A stretch of 64,000 nt of DNA from Ketobacter alkanivorans (lineage in GTDB: Bacteria; Pseudomonadota; Gammaproteobacteria; Pseudomonadales; Ketobacteraceae). This document shows positions 36,058 to 44,667 of the stretch, one piece after another. Made by a program: the position numbers and the translations under genes. The stretch's first letter is position 1, and every line of letters starts with the position of its first letter. The stretch is from NCBI RefSeq assembly GCF_002863865.1, contig NZ_CP022684.1:372001-436000 (forward strand), given 5' to 3'. The notes beneath the pieces are model-generated. The model did not search any database and was not told the DNA's origin. It saw only the letters and a program-made list of their open reading frames with translations.

Positions 36058-37248
36058 ATGAGCCTATATCAGCAGTATTCCAATGCGTTAAACGGCATCA
36101 CCAAGCCGTTAGCCTGGGTTGACATGGATCGTCTGGACCAAAACATTAAGACCAACCTTAAGCGAGCAAAGAATCGTTCAATCAGGATTGCTTCTAAATC
36201 CGTTCGCTGTGTGCACCTTCTGCGCTACATCCTCAACAGCAGTGAGCAATTCAACGGCATCATGTGCTACCACCCTAAAGAAGCGGCCTGGTTGGCAGAG
36301 GAAGGTTTTGACGATCTTCTGATTGCCTATCCAAGCCTCTGCGCTGAGAGCATTGTGTCGGCACTTACAGCCACCACAAAGCCCGCCAAAATATACTTTA
36401 TGGTAGATAAGCTCGAACATGTGACCCTGCTCAACACCCTGGCCGGTGAACGGGGCGTAATCGCCAATGTATGCATTGACCTGGATATGTCGGTGCCCTT
36501 CCCTATGCTGAACTTTGGTGTGCACCGCTCCTGTATAAAAACCCCTAATGATGCGCTTAAGCTTTATCATAAAATTGCCGACCTAAAAAACATAAATCTG
36601 TGTGGGCTGATGGGCTATGAAGCACAGATCGCAGGCTTAGGTGACAATATCCCAGGTAAACTCATACAAAATCATATCGTACGGTATTTAAAAAAACGCT
36701 CATTACCCATTATTGAGGAACGCCGCACCGAAACCATATGGGCTTTGATCAACGCCGGTGCCAATATCACCTTGGTTAACGGCGGTGGAACCGGCAGCGT
36801 TGAATCAACTATCGAAGAACCATTGGTGAATGAAGTGACCATTGGTAGTGGTTTCTATTGTTCCCACCTTTTTGACTTTTACACTAATTTTCAACTGCAA
36901 CCTGCTGCTGGATTTGTTACTACCGTGGCAAGGCAACCCGCCTCTAAAATCGTCACCTGTAATGGTGGAGGTTATGTTGCATCGGGTAATGCCGAAAGGA
37001 TCAAAATGCCCAGCCCCTATCTGCCTGTCGGTCTAAAGTTGGATAGCAACGAAGGCACTGGTGAAGTTCAGACACCGCTGCATACCGGCCAAACCAAGCA
37101 ACCACTGAAACTGGGGGATCCGGTATTTTTCAGGCACGCCAAAGCGGGCGAGCTGTGTGAGCATTTCAACACCATGCATTTAATTCGCGCGGGCAAAGTT
37201 ATTGATGAGGTCAATACTTACCGAGGTAATGGCTGGGTATTCATGTGA
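36058..37248 (+). CDS. Fold-III PLP enzyme, D-threonine aldolase/D-serine dehydratase-like
   Basis: 396 residues. The N-terminal alanine-racemase-type barrel has the PLP lysine in IASKSVR (Lys47). The C-terminal beta domain carries FRHAKAGELCEHF, a His/Cys zinc-site pattern of D-serine dehydratases and D-threonine aldolases. The nearest description I know is amino acid deaminase/aldolase, a family also found beside flavin oxidases in other bacteria. It may cleave or dehydrate a beta-hydroxy D-amino acid. The downstream GMC oxidase and aldehyde dehydrogenase would fit handling the aldehyde produced. Reaction not established. Confidence 0.75.
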   Translation: MSLYQQYSNALNGITKPLAWVDMDRLDQNIKTNLKRAKNRSIRIASKSVRCVHLLRYILNSSEQFNGIMCYHPKEAAWLAEEGFDDLLIAYPSLCAESIVSALTATTKPAKIYFMVDKLEHVTLLNTLAGERGVIANVCIDLDMSVPFPMLNFGVHRSCIKTPNDALKLYHKIADLKNINLCGLMGYEAQIAGLGDNIPGKLIQNHIVRYLKKRSLPIIEERRTETIWALINAGANITLVNGGGTGSVESTIEEPLVNEVTIGSGFYCSHLFDFYTNFQLQPAAGFVTTVARQPASKIVTCNGGGYVASGNAERIKMPSPYLPVGLKLDSNEGTGEVQTPLHTGQTKQPLKLGDPVFFRHAKAGELCEHFNTMHLIRAGKVIDEVNTYRGNGWVFM

Positions 37249-37272
37249 ATCCACGCCAGCAAAGGAACAACT

Positions 37273-38703
37273 ATGAACAAAATACATGATTTTATCATCA
37301 TCGGCTCAGGCGCATCTGGCTCTGTAATCGCCCATGAACTGACTCGTGCGGGCGCTGACGTATTGATGCTGGAAGCAGGCAAACGTTTTAGCGCTGCCAG
37401 CTTTCCTGATAATGAGCTCGATGCTAACGCAAACCTGATGTGGAACGGAGGAATGGATGCCAGCGCCGATGCATCCACCCTGTTTATTCGAGGTAAGGTT
37501 GTCGGTGGTGGCACTGTTATCAATCAGTGTTTATTAGATCGATTTGATGATGATGCGTTGGATAGCTGGCAGACCCAATCAGGTATTAAGTTTTTCAACA
37601 GTAAAATCATGGCCAAACATTACGATGCTGTTGAATCCAATCTAACTCTGCACAGCATGGAACAGAAAGATTGGAACAAGAACGCTGAACTTTACGTAAA
37701 AGGCTTTGAGAATAAAGGCTTTGAATGGGCCCCATTACGTAGAGGGCAGAGTAACTGCGGTGAAGGTAATGATTGCATGCAGTGTCTTGGCGGGTGTCCT
37801 CGACGCTCAAAGCAAAGTATGCTTGAAACCTTTCTGCCAAAAGCGGAGCAGGCAGGGCTCACTATTCAATCGGAATTTCTGGCAAGAGAAGTCATTCATG
37901 GCCCTTCTTTTGTAGCGGTTTCCGGCTATCAAGGCAACAAAGCAACCACTTTCTATAGCCGAAAAGTGATATTGGCCAGTGGTGCCTTGGGTACCACCGA
38001 GTTGCTGTTACGATCACAGCTCCAAGATAAACTGCCAGCCTTGGGCAAAGGCTTTCATTGCCATCCTCAATGGATGACGGTGGCACTTTTTAATGATGTC
38101 ATAGATTCGCATAAAGGGGCGTTCCAAACCGTTAAGTCCTCAGATGCTCGTTTTCGCAAAGCCGGGTTTAAATTAGAGAATGTGTTTGCCGGCCCCATCG
38201 CCATCGGCTTGTTAAAGCCAGGATACGGATTCGATCATCAACGCTTTATGGCCCAGTACCGCAATATGAGCTGTATTGAAGTAGCTGTGCGAGATCAAGA
38301 CCCGGGCACGATGACATTAGACAATCGTGATCGCCTTGTAATCAACAAACCGCTATCAGATGCAGACCGACAACGAGCCAGTAATGGTAATGCGCTGGTG
38401 CAGGATATATTTGAAGATCTTGGCGCTAAAGAAGTGATGACTTCACCGCTACAGATCGGTTTGCATTTAATGGGGGGCTGCGCAATCGGCACCAATCCAA
38501 ATCATTGCGTGGTTAACGAAAGCTTTCAGGTACAGGATCACCCCAATCTCTATATAGCTGACTCTTCAATATTTCCTAATGCCCCAGGCATCAACCCTTC
38601 CCTGTCAGTCATGGCACTTTCCCATCGAGCAAGCCAATCCATATTAGCTGACTGCGGTATCAATCGGGCCAACGCAAGCCTACAGGAGCAAGCCACGTCA
38701 TGA
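37273..38703 (+). CDS. GMC-family FAD oxidoreductase
   Basis: 476 residues. It has the FAD dinucleotide motif GSGASGSVIAHE (11-22), KVVGGGTVINQ, a cysteine-rich CMQCLGGCPRRSKQS segment, and the C-terminal GLHLMGGCAIG with a catalytic-type His and GINPSLSVMALSHRA. GMC enzymes oxidise primary or secondary alcohols; this branch is close to long-chain alcohol, sterol and sorbosone-type oxidases. No signal peptide. It starts 24 bases after the PLP gene and overlaps the following small gene (ATGA). Confidence 0.85.
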   Translation: MNKIHDFIIIGSGASGSVIAHELTRAGADVLMLEAGKRFSAASFPDNELDANANLMWNGGMDASADASTLFIRGKVVGGGTVINQCLLDRFDDDALDSWQTQSGIKFFNSKIMAKHYDAVESNLTLHSMEQKDWNKNAELYVKGFENKGFEWAPLRRGQSNCGEGNDCMQCLGGCPRRSKQSMLETFLPKAEQAGLTIQSEFLAREVIHGPSFVAVSGYQGNKATTFYSRKVILASGALGTTELLLRSQLQDKLPALGKGFHCHPQWMTVALFNDVIDSHKGAFQTVKSSDARFRKAGFKLENVFAGPIAIGLLKPGYGFDHQRFMAQYRNMSCIEVAVRDQDPGTMTLDNRDRLVINKPLSDADRQRASNGNALVQDIFEDLGAKEVMTSPLQIGLHLMGGCAIGTNPNHCVVNESFQVQDHPNLYIADSSIFPNAPGINPSLSVMALSHRASQSILADCGINRANASLQEQATS

Positions 38704-39113
38704 GCGATCATATCTCTAAGCTGTTCACTCAAAATCAGCTGCACGGGCTGAGAAAGATTGGTGACATCATGCTACCAGGGGGCAACGGCTTTCCCTCGTT
38801 CTCCGAATGTGGATGCATTGCAGCGGTAGACACTGCGATGAGCAGCGCCCATAAGGATGATATTCGAGACTTTGGCTATCTACTCCTTGCTTGCCACTAT
38901 GCACCAACATCCATTGTTAAATTGATCATCAATATGGCAGACAATGCAGAACGCTTTCCAAGCTATATTGCCCCACTAATGAGAAAGTTGAATATAGGTA
39001 TAAAAGGCGTCGTCATCAGCCTTTATTATTCTGGCAAACAGGGTTTTAGTAAGAGCGCCAACCCGCTGGATGTGATTGATTTCAACCTGACATGCAACAC
39101 ATCGGATCTTTAA
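38700..39113 (+). CDS. Small unknown protein coupled to the GMC oxidase
   Basis: 137 residues, start overlapping the GMC stop by 4 bases. It is largely helical, with one weak hydrophobic stretch and CGCIAAVD-like text near residue 37. The size and position recall the small helper subunits of membrane GMC dehydrogenases (gluconate 2-dehydrogenase subunit 3 type), but I see no twin-arginine signal and cannot assign it to that family. Tight coupling suggests it forms a complex with the oxidase. Confidence 0.65.
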   Translation: MSDHISKLFTQNQLHGLRKIGDIMLPGGNGFPSFSECGCIAAVDTAMSSAHKDDIRDFGYLLLACHYAPTSIVKLIINMADNAERFPSYIAPLMRKLNIGIKGVVISLYYSGKQGFSKSANPLDVIDFNLTCNTSDL

Positions 39114-39116
39114 GAT

Positions 39117-40661
39117 ATGAACCAAACCAATACAACCCAGCAACAACCCGATCAAACGTTCGCCCTTGTGGATGACATATCCGAATCACAAGCTGCAGAT
39201 ATTTTTGTGCAAGCCAGGCTCGCCAAACAACGATTGGACAAGCTCACACTCGATGTGCGCCTCGACAGTGTTCGAAAACTTATAGATTATATTGTTCAGA
39301 ATCGGGATGAAATCATTGATGTACTGTGCAGGGAAACACGCAAATCCCGTACTGACGCGCTGGTTTCAGAAGTGTTGGGTGTGCTGGATAATTTTGAGTG
39401 GCTTCTGCACAATGCAAAATCTGTCTTAAAAGATAAGAAAGTATCTACACCTATCACCCTGCTGGGCAAAAAATCCAGAATTATCCACGCCCCGCTGGGC
39501 ACAGTGTTGGTTATCGCCCCTTGGAATTATCCGCTGCATATCGGATTAACCTCCATTCTCGCAGCCTACGTTTGCGGTAACGCAGTTGTATTCAAGCCTT
39601 CCGAACTGACCCCCATGCAAGGGCTGTTTGAAAAGCTGTTCAGTATCGATCCAATACTGCAGCAAAGCATTCAGGTTGTGTATGGCACCGGTGTTACTGC
39701 CCAACGCCTCATAGACCAAAAGCCAGCGAAAGTGTTCTTCACCGGTAGCGCGCGTACTGGGCGTAAAATATTAAGCCAGTGTGCTAACGCATTGATTGCG
39801 GTTGACCTTGAGCTGGGTGGAAAGGATCAGGCCATCGTCTTTGAGGATGTAAATCTACGCAGAGCCGTGAAAGGCGTTATTTGGGGAGCGCTGACCAACG
39901 CAGGCCAATCCTGCAGCTCAGTGGAAAGGGTTTATGTACAACAACGGATCTACGATGAATTCGTTGAAATGGCTCAACAGGAAATCGACAGGCTGGTCAT
40001 CAACAGCGGCGATGCCGGTAACGCAGATATCGGCGGCATGACCGCTGACTTCCAACTGGATATCGTACATGCCCAGGTTCAGGATGCCCGCGCCAAAGGT
40101 GCGCATATCCTGACAGGGGGTTCACCATTGGATGAAAATGAACTGTTCTACTTGCCAACATTGATAACGAATGTAGACAGCAGCATGTCGGTGACAAAGG
40201 AAGAAACCTTTGGGCCACTCATCCCGATAATGCCGTTTAGCACCGAAGAAGAAGTTATCCGGCTCTCCAATGACACTGAATTTGGACTCAGCGCCAGTGT
40301 TTGGAGTGCCGACTTAAAGCGCGCCAATAGAGTGGCACGCATGCTGGAATGTGGTGCGGTGTCCATTAACAATGTCATGCTGACCGAGGGTAATCCAGGT
40401 TTACCCTTCGGTGGCACCAAAAACAGCGGCTACGGTCGGCAAAAAGGCGTCGAAGGCCTGCTAGGCTACACCTGCTCCAAATCCATCCTGATTGATACAA
40501 ATAGCAGCAAAATCGAACCAAATTGGTATCCATACACAAGATCCAAATATGTGCTTTTTGATCGGCTGATTGCCGCCCAGTTCACTAAGAGCCCTTGGAA
40601 ACTGGTTAAAGCAGCTCTTATTGGTATGAAGCTTGAGGGGCTGGCCAGCAAAGACAGGTAG
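39117..40661 (+). CDS. Aldehyde dehydrogenase (coniferyl/fatty aldehyde type)
   Basis: 514 residues. Asn137 in IAPWNYPLH, Glu232 in LELGGKDQ and the nucleophile Cys266 in NAGQSCSS are all in place, so the enzyme should be active. A C-terminal extension after residue 460 (hydrophobic-basic) resembles membrane-associating tails of fatty aldehyde dehydrogenases. It would oxidise the aldehyde made by the upstream GMC oxidase or PLP enzyme. It begins 3 bases after the small gene, so all four are one operon. Confidence 0.9.
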   Translation: MNQTNTTQQQPDQTFALVDDISESQAADIFVQARLAKQRLDKLTLDVRLDSVRKLIDYIVQNRDEIIDVLCRETRKSRTDALVSEVLGVLDNFEWLLHNAKSVLKDKKVSTPITLLGKKSRIIHAPLGTVLVIAPWNYPLHIGLTSILAAYVCGNAVVFKPSELTPMQGLFEKLFSIDPILQQSIQVVYGTGVTAQRLIDQKPAKVFFTGSARTGRKILSQCANALIAVDLELGGKDQAIVFEDVNLRRAVKGVIWGALTNAGQSCSSVERVYVQQRIYDEFVEMAQQEIDRLVINSGDAGNADIGGMTADFQLDIVHAQVQDARAKGAHILTGGSPLDENELFYLPTLITNVDSSMSVTKEETFGPLIPIMPFSTEEEVIRLSNDTEFGLSASVWSADLKRANRVARMLECGAVSINNVMLTEGNPGLPFGGTKNSGYGRQKGVEGLLGYTCSKSILIDTNSSKIEPNWYPYTRSKYVLFDRLIAAQFTKSPWKLVKAALIGMKLEGLASKDR

Positions 40662-40680
40662 CCCCAAAATGGAATTTATA

Positions 40681-40710
40681 TTGATATTTTCCCATTATGG
40701 ACGCTATACT
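40681..40710 (+). promoter_or_regulatory. Sigma-70 promoter of the Xre/RES pair
   Basis: TTGATA (40681-40686) and TATACT (40705-40710) separated by 18 bases, close to consensus. The start point would be about 40717. This places the first in-frame ATG (40697) upstream of the transcript and supports translation from 40739. Confidence 0.6.
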
Positions 40711-40738
40711 GTGGGCTAACTCCCCTGGAGATGGCCCT

Positions 40739-41161
40739 ATGCATACGAGCACTGCAACCCAACACAGTTACGAAAACCGTGAAGATCGTATCAGCGCAGC
40801 CGCTTTACTCAATTTCTTCGGCATTACCGATGAATGGGGCTTGAGCAGCAAAGAACAGATGATACTGCTTGGCAACCCGGCAAAAAGCAGCTTTTATCGT
40901 ATGAAAGAGTTCGCCGACGGCAAGTCCATGAGGCCAGTAAAATTGCCCCAGGACACCCTTGAGCGAGTCTCTTATATCATGGGCATATATAAAGCCCTCA
41001 ACATTCTCTTACCTAATAACCAACGTGCAGCCGAATGGGTTAAAAAGCCCAATGTGGCACCGTTATTTGGTGGGCAATCGGCCTTGGATGTCATGCTGAA
41101 AGGGCGAGTTACCGATCTTAGTGATGTGCGCCGCTTTCTGGATGGTGAGCGGGGACATTAA
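40739..41161 (+). CDS. Xre/MbcA/ParS-type antitoxin
   Basis: 140 residues: an N-terminal Xre-like helical DNA-binding part (SAAALLNFFGITDEWGLSSKEQ) and a C-terminal DUF2384 toxin-binding domain (PLFGGQSALDVMLKGRVTDLSDVRRFLDG). GGAG lies 9 bases before the chosen ATG. The stop shares a base with the toxin start (TAATG). It should bind and block the RES toxin and autoregulate the operon. Confidence 0.85.
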   Translation: MHTSTATQHSYENREDRISAAALLNFFGITDEWGLSSKEQMILLGNPAKSSFYRMKEFADGKSMRPVKLPQDTLERVSYIMGIYKALNILLPNNQRAAEWVKKPNVAPLFGGQSALDVMLKGRVTDLSDVRRFLDGERGH

Positions 41162-41895
41162 TGGAAGATCACTACAAGGAAGTCTGGGTTGAAGGGCCTC
41201 AATATCGGATCATTCCAACCAAGTTCCCCCCCATCAATTTCTTCGAGCGCTTTACCCCACCAGAACTGATGGAGGAAGCCTTCGAAATTGAATCGCTTAC
41301 CAATGAACGTTTAATGGATCAAGTGGGAGAGCTCAGTCATGTAGCTCTGCGGGATCGAGTCAGTGGCCCAGGTGCAAGCGTGGTAATGGCTGCATTCACC
41401 CATACCGGTTACGCCAGCCGTTTTACCAACGGCAACTACGGAGTCTATTACGCAGCTCGAGATCTGGAAACCGCCATCAGGGAAACCGTCTACCACCGAG
41501 AGCGCTTTTTGGAATACACCGCTGAACCAGCATGCGAAGTGGATGTGCGCGTATATAAAGGCACTGTTGAAAAACCGCTTATCGACCTGCGTCACAGCCG
41601 ATTCGCGCAATACATGCAGCCCGATCCAGAGCAATACGCATCGGCTCAGTTGTTTGGGGCAAAATTAAGAGCCACCGAATGCTACGGCTTGCTCTACCCC
41701 TCCGTGCGCAAACCTAACGGTGAGTGCATCGCCGCATTTCGGCCCACCGCGATATCACTGCCAGTGCAGAGCAAGTGGCTGGTGTATCACTGGGATGGCA
41801 AACGTATTGCCAAGGTCTATGAGAAGAAAGAAATACTGATCGATCTCGCCACCAGCGAGAAACCAGAGGAAGAACCAACCCTCTCCCTCTGTTAA
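41161..41895 (+). CDS. RES-domain toxin
   Basis: 244 residues. The RES fold is marked by YRIIPT (Arg16) near the N-terminus, YGVYYAARDLETAIRETVYHRE in the middle and a C-terminal PTAISLPVQSKWLVYHWDG. RES toxins degrade NAD+ when the antitoxin is lost. It is coupled to the antitoxin gene by a one-base overlap. It sits between the metabolic ALDH operon and the convergent P450 gene, a chromosomal rather than plasmid context. Confidence 0.87.
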   Translation: MEDHYKEVWVEGPQYRIIPTKFPPINFFERFTPPELMEEAFEIESLTNERLMDQVGELSHVALRDRVSGPGASVVMAAFTHTGYASRFTNGNYGVYYAARDLETAIRETVYHRERFLEYTAEPACEVDVRVYKGTVEKPLIDLRHSRFAQYMQPDPEQYASAQLFGAKLRATECYGLLYPSVRKPNGECIAAFRPTAISLPVQSKWLVYHWDGKRIAKVYEKKEILIDLATSEKPEEEPTLSLC

Positions 41896-41905
41896 TGGGC
41901 CACCT

Positions 41906-43252
41906 TTAAATGAATTCCAACCTTACCGGTAGCTTGTCGCCTGGCACAGGTAATGAGGTCATATCCACGGGCATTGTATAACCTGGGTCTACAGACCATT
42001 TAAAACGCAGCAATATTTGGTGCAGTATTGCCTTCACCTGCAGATCAGCAAAATGCAGCCCGATGCACATGTGCGCGCCGCCACCAAAGGGCACCCATGC
42101 ATAAGGGTGGACTTTATCCTCACGGCGATCCTCGGCAAAGCGATCAGGATCGAACTGCTTGGGATTCTTCCAGTATTCTGGCATATAGTGGGTGAAATAA
42201 GGCGAAACCACCACCAAACTGTCTTTCGGAATCAGAGTGTTTTTATACACAACATCTTTTACCGTTCGGCGAGGCACAGAGGGAACCGGAGCGCATAAGC
42301 GCAAAGCCTCCTTCATTACCTTGGTCATCCCTTCCATCTTATCAAGATCATCGTGTTCAAGATGCCCTTTACCCAGCGCGATGCTTTCTTGGCGCAACTT
42401 CTCCTGCCATTCAGGATTCTTTGCAAGGTGATAGAACATTGTGCACAAAGTGATGGTTGAAGTGTCGTGGGCCGCCATCATCAGAAATATCATATGATTA
42501 ACTACATCATCATCACTGAACTTCTGACCGTCTTCAGTCTCTGCGCGACACAACTGACTGAACAGATCGTTACCGGTTGATGCACGCTTCTCCGCTATCT
42601 TCGACATGAAATAGGCTTCAAGAACTTTGCGCCCCTTGAGCCCCTTACTCCAACGTCCGCCAGGAACCGGATACCGAACCACTGAAGACCCTGCACGTAC
42701 AGTATCGACAAATGCTTTGTTCAGTACACTTGCTTCCGAGCCAAGCTTTTCACCCATGAAGACTTCGGTAGCAAGATCCAGCGTCAGCTTTTTGATTGCA
42801 GTCAGCACAAAGAAATCATCTTGCGGCAACCACTTTTGGATTCCGCGTTCGATCGGATGATTCATTTCATCAAGATATTGCACCAATACCGGTTTTTTAA
42901 ACGCGTTCTGCATGATTCTGCGATGGTGCCGATGCTCTTCAAAATCCAGCAGCATGATGCCGCGGCGAAAGAACTTGCCAATGAAGAAATCCCAACCCTG
43001 GCTGTTGGAAAACAGATCGCCTCGATTTTGAAACACAAACTGGTTCGCATCTGGACCAAACATACTGACCATGCGAGTACCGAAGGTATTGCTCCAGCTT
43101 ATCTCACCGTATTTATCGTAGCGCTTACGGGAGAAGCCTAAAGGATCAAGCATCGAGTGAAGGGTATACCCAAGCAACGGCAAGCCCGGATCACCGGGGA
43201 TCGGCTTTGCTTTGCCAAACTCACTTTCATGCAAGGTAGTAGATACAGTCAT
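41906..43252 (-). CDS. Cytochrome P450
   Basis: 448 residues, soluble bacterial type. I-helix AAHDTST, K-helix EALR, and the heme-binding loop FGGGAHMCIG with the thiolate Cys396. The sequence reminds me of CYP51/CYP120-like branches rather than the alkane CYP153 family, but no family number can be given. It needs external ferredoxin and reductase; none are adjacent. It is divergent from a TetR regulator, the usual layout for inducible P450s. Substrate (sterol, terpenoid or lipid) unknown. Confidence 0.9.
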   Translation of the reverse strand: MTVSTTLHESEFGKAKPIPGDPGLPLLGYTLHSMLDPLGFSRKRYDKYGEISWSNTFGTRMVSMFGPDANQFVFQNRGDLFSNSQGWDFFIGKFFRRGIMLLDFEEHRHHRRIMQNAFKKPVLVQYLDEMNHPIERGIQKWLPQDDFFVLTAIKKLTLDLATEVFMGEKLGSEASVLNKAFVDTVRAGSSVVRYPVPGGRWSKGLKGRKVLEAYFMSKIAEKRASTGNDLFSQLCRAETEDGQKFSDDDVVNHMIFLMMAAHDTSTITLCTMFYHLAKNPEWQEKLRQESIALGKGHLEHDDLDKMEGMTKVMKEALRLCAPVPSVPRRTVKDVVYKNTLIPKDSLVVVSPYFTHYMPEYWKNPKQFDPDRFAEDRREDKVHPYAWVPFGGGAHMCIGLHFADLQVKAILHQILLRFKWSVDPGYTMPVDMTSLPVPGDKLPVRLEFI

Positions 43253-43300
43253 CTTCGTCTCCCGATTTTTATTGTGATAACGACAGCAACACTCAGTGAC

Positions 43301-43362
43301 TCAACAGTCTGTTGATTTGCTCAGAATAGGAGTGTAAAACAAACAATACAACCCTGTATGTT
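43301..43362. promoter_or_regulatory. Two operator-like dyads between P450 and TetR genes
   Basis: TCAACAG-T-CTGTTGA (43301-43315) is a perfect 15-bp palindrome. AACAATACA-ACCC-TGTATGTT (43342-43362) is a second dyad with one extra base in the left arm. Both lie in the 128-base divergent region, as expected for the TetR protein controlling itself and the P450. Binding is inferred. Confidence 0.5.
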
Positions 43363-43380
43363 TTCTATTAATGAGATTCT

Positions 43381-43926
43381 ATGGCGAAATTAACTAGGGC
43401 CGATTGGGTCGCCGCTGGTGTCAATCAACTTAAAGAGTATGGCCCAACTGGGGTGTCAGGTGAAAAAATAGCCCGTAGGTTGGACGTTACGCGGGGCTCG
43501 TTCTATCACCATTTCACCAATATGGATGAACTGATTGCTCTGATACTGCAATATTGGGAACGCACCCAAACCACTGACATTCTCGCCAGAGCGCTGCAGC
43601 AGGACATCGATTTAAAGCTGAAAATGAGCGTGCTGCTCGAATCCGCATGGAATACCGACGCTGAACTGGAAATAGCCATGCGACAATGGGCATTTACCAA
43701 CGAGACGGTGCAACAGCATGTAGAGCGAGTTGACAGAATACGCTTGGGTTATATCACTGCGGTTTACGTTCAGCTGGTAAAGGACGAAACAAGAGGCCGA
43801 AAGCTTGGAAAAATTGCATACTACGGTCTGCTTGGTGCGCTACACGCCTGGCCCAGATTCACAAAACCCCAGTTAAAAGAAACCATTTTAGAGATACAAG
43901 CCTTGATGACAGAAGGAATTGACTGA
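43381..43926 (+). CDS. TetR-family regulator
   Basis: 181 residues. The N-terminal helix-turn-helix VSGEKIARRLDVTRGSFYHHFTNMDELI is typical of TetR repressors; the ligand-binding domain follows. It probably controls the divergent P450 gene through the dyads before it. Inducer unknown. Confidence 0.9.
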   Translation: MAKLTRADWVAAGVNQLKEYGPTGVSGEKIARRLDVTRGSFYHHFTNMDELIALILQYWERTQTTDILARALQQDIDLKLKMSVLLESAWNTDAELEIAMRQWAFTNETVQQHVERVDRIRLGYITAVYVQLVKDETRGRKLGKIAYYGLLGALHAWPRFTKPQLKETILEIQALMTEGID

Positions 43927-44094
43927 CGCTACAAAAATCAACGTCAACAAACTTCAATATCTAATGTAACCCATTGTAAAATTTGCAAAATGTGAGATTG
44001 CAATTAAACTTGAACGGATAGCTAGTAAAGAGGGCTGGGATGCTGCTTCGCGATCCAAAAGTCTGGCCAAGGCCCCAAACACGGACAGAATACA

Positions 44095-44667
44095 TTGAAA
44101 GTATGTAATTGCTTGGGGCATAAATTATCACTGAAAGCTCTGCTATTCTGCTTTGGCTTAATGATGTGTAAAGATGTCTTCAGTGCCGCTCCGGACGAGT
44201 ACACGCTGAAACTGGTATACCTATACAATTTCACCAAGTTTATAAATTGGCCACCAGCTGAGCAGGGTGAGCACGAAGAGCCTTATAAGATCTGTATTAT
44301 GGGCAGTATTCCAGCATCTAACGCACTTAAGCAACTGGAACAAAAACGCTCAAAAAATCGCCTCATTACAACCAGCCGTCGTAGCGTTGATCAAAATGCA
44401 GACGATTGCCACATCTTGTTCATTACCAAAAATATATCTCGATCCGATGTAAGCAGAGTTTTGGCATCACCTCTGGAAAATACCGTTATTGTTGGTGAAA
44501 CCAACGCGTTTGCCAAACAGGCCGGAGACATAGGATTTGTGATCGATGATAACAATCATGTCACAATAGAGATAAACCTTAACAATACACAGAATAAAAA
44601 TGTGAATATTCGGGCCCCACTGTTGGAAATAGCCCGAAAAGTTTACCGAGCCGAGGAGCAAGAATAA
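44095..44667 (+). CDS. YfiR-like periplasmic regulator of the downstream cyclase
   Basis: 190 residues starting at TTG, because there is no in-frame ATG until the signal peptide core, and the TTG gives a normal Lys-containing n-region. The signal peptide is cleaved near FSA-A. The mature part (YTLKLVYLYNFTKFINWP, VIVGETNAF, IGFVIDDNNHVTIEIN) is typical of DUF4154/YfiR. YfiR represses membrane cyclase YfiN in the periplasm. The stop shares one base with the next start (TAATG), fitting a YfiR-YfiN pair. An outer-membrane YfiB partner is not adjacent. Confidence 0.82.
   Translation: MKVCNCLGHKLSLKALLFCFGLMMCKDVFSAAPDEYTLKLVYLYNFTKFINWPPAEQGEHEEPYKICIMGSIPASNALKQLEQKRSKNRLITTSRRSVDQNADDCHILFITKNISRSDVSRVLASPLENTVIVGETNAFAKQAGDIGFVIDDNNHVTIEINLNNTQNKNVNIRAPLLEIARKVYRAEEQE

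Noticed and set aside
36058..37248. Annotation as a plain alanine racemase
   Set aside because: The C-terminal His/Cys motif and overall length fit D-serine dehydratase or D-threonine aldolase relatives, not Alr, which has a different C-terminal domain and catalytic Tyr.
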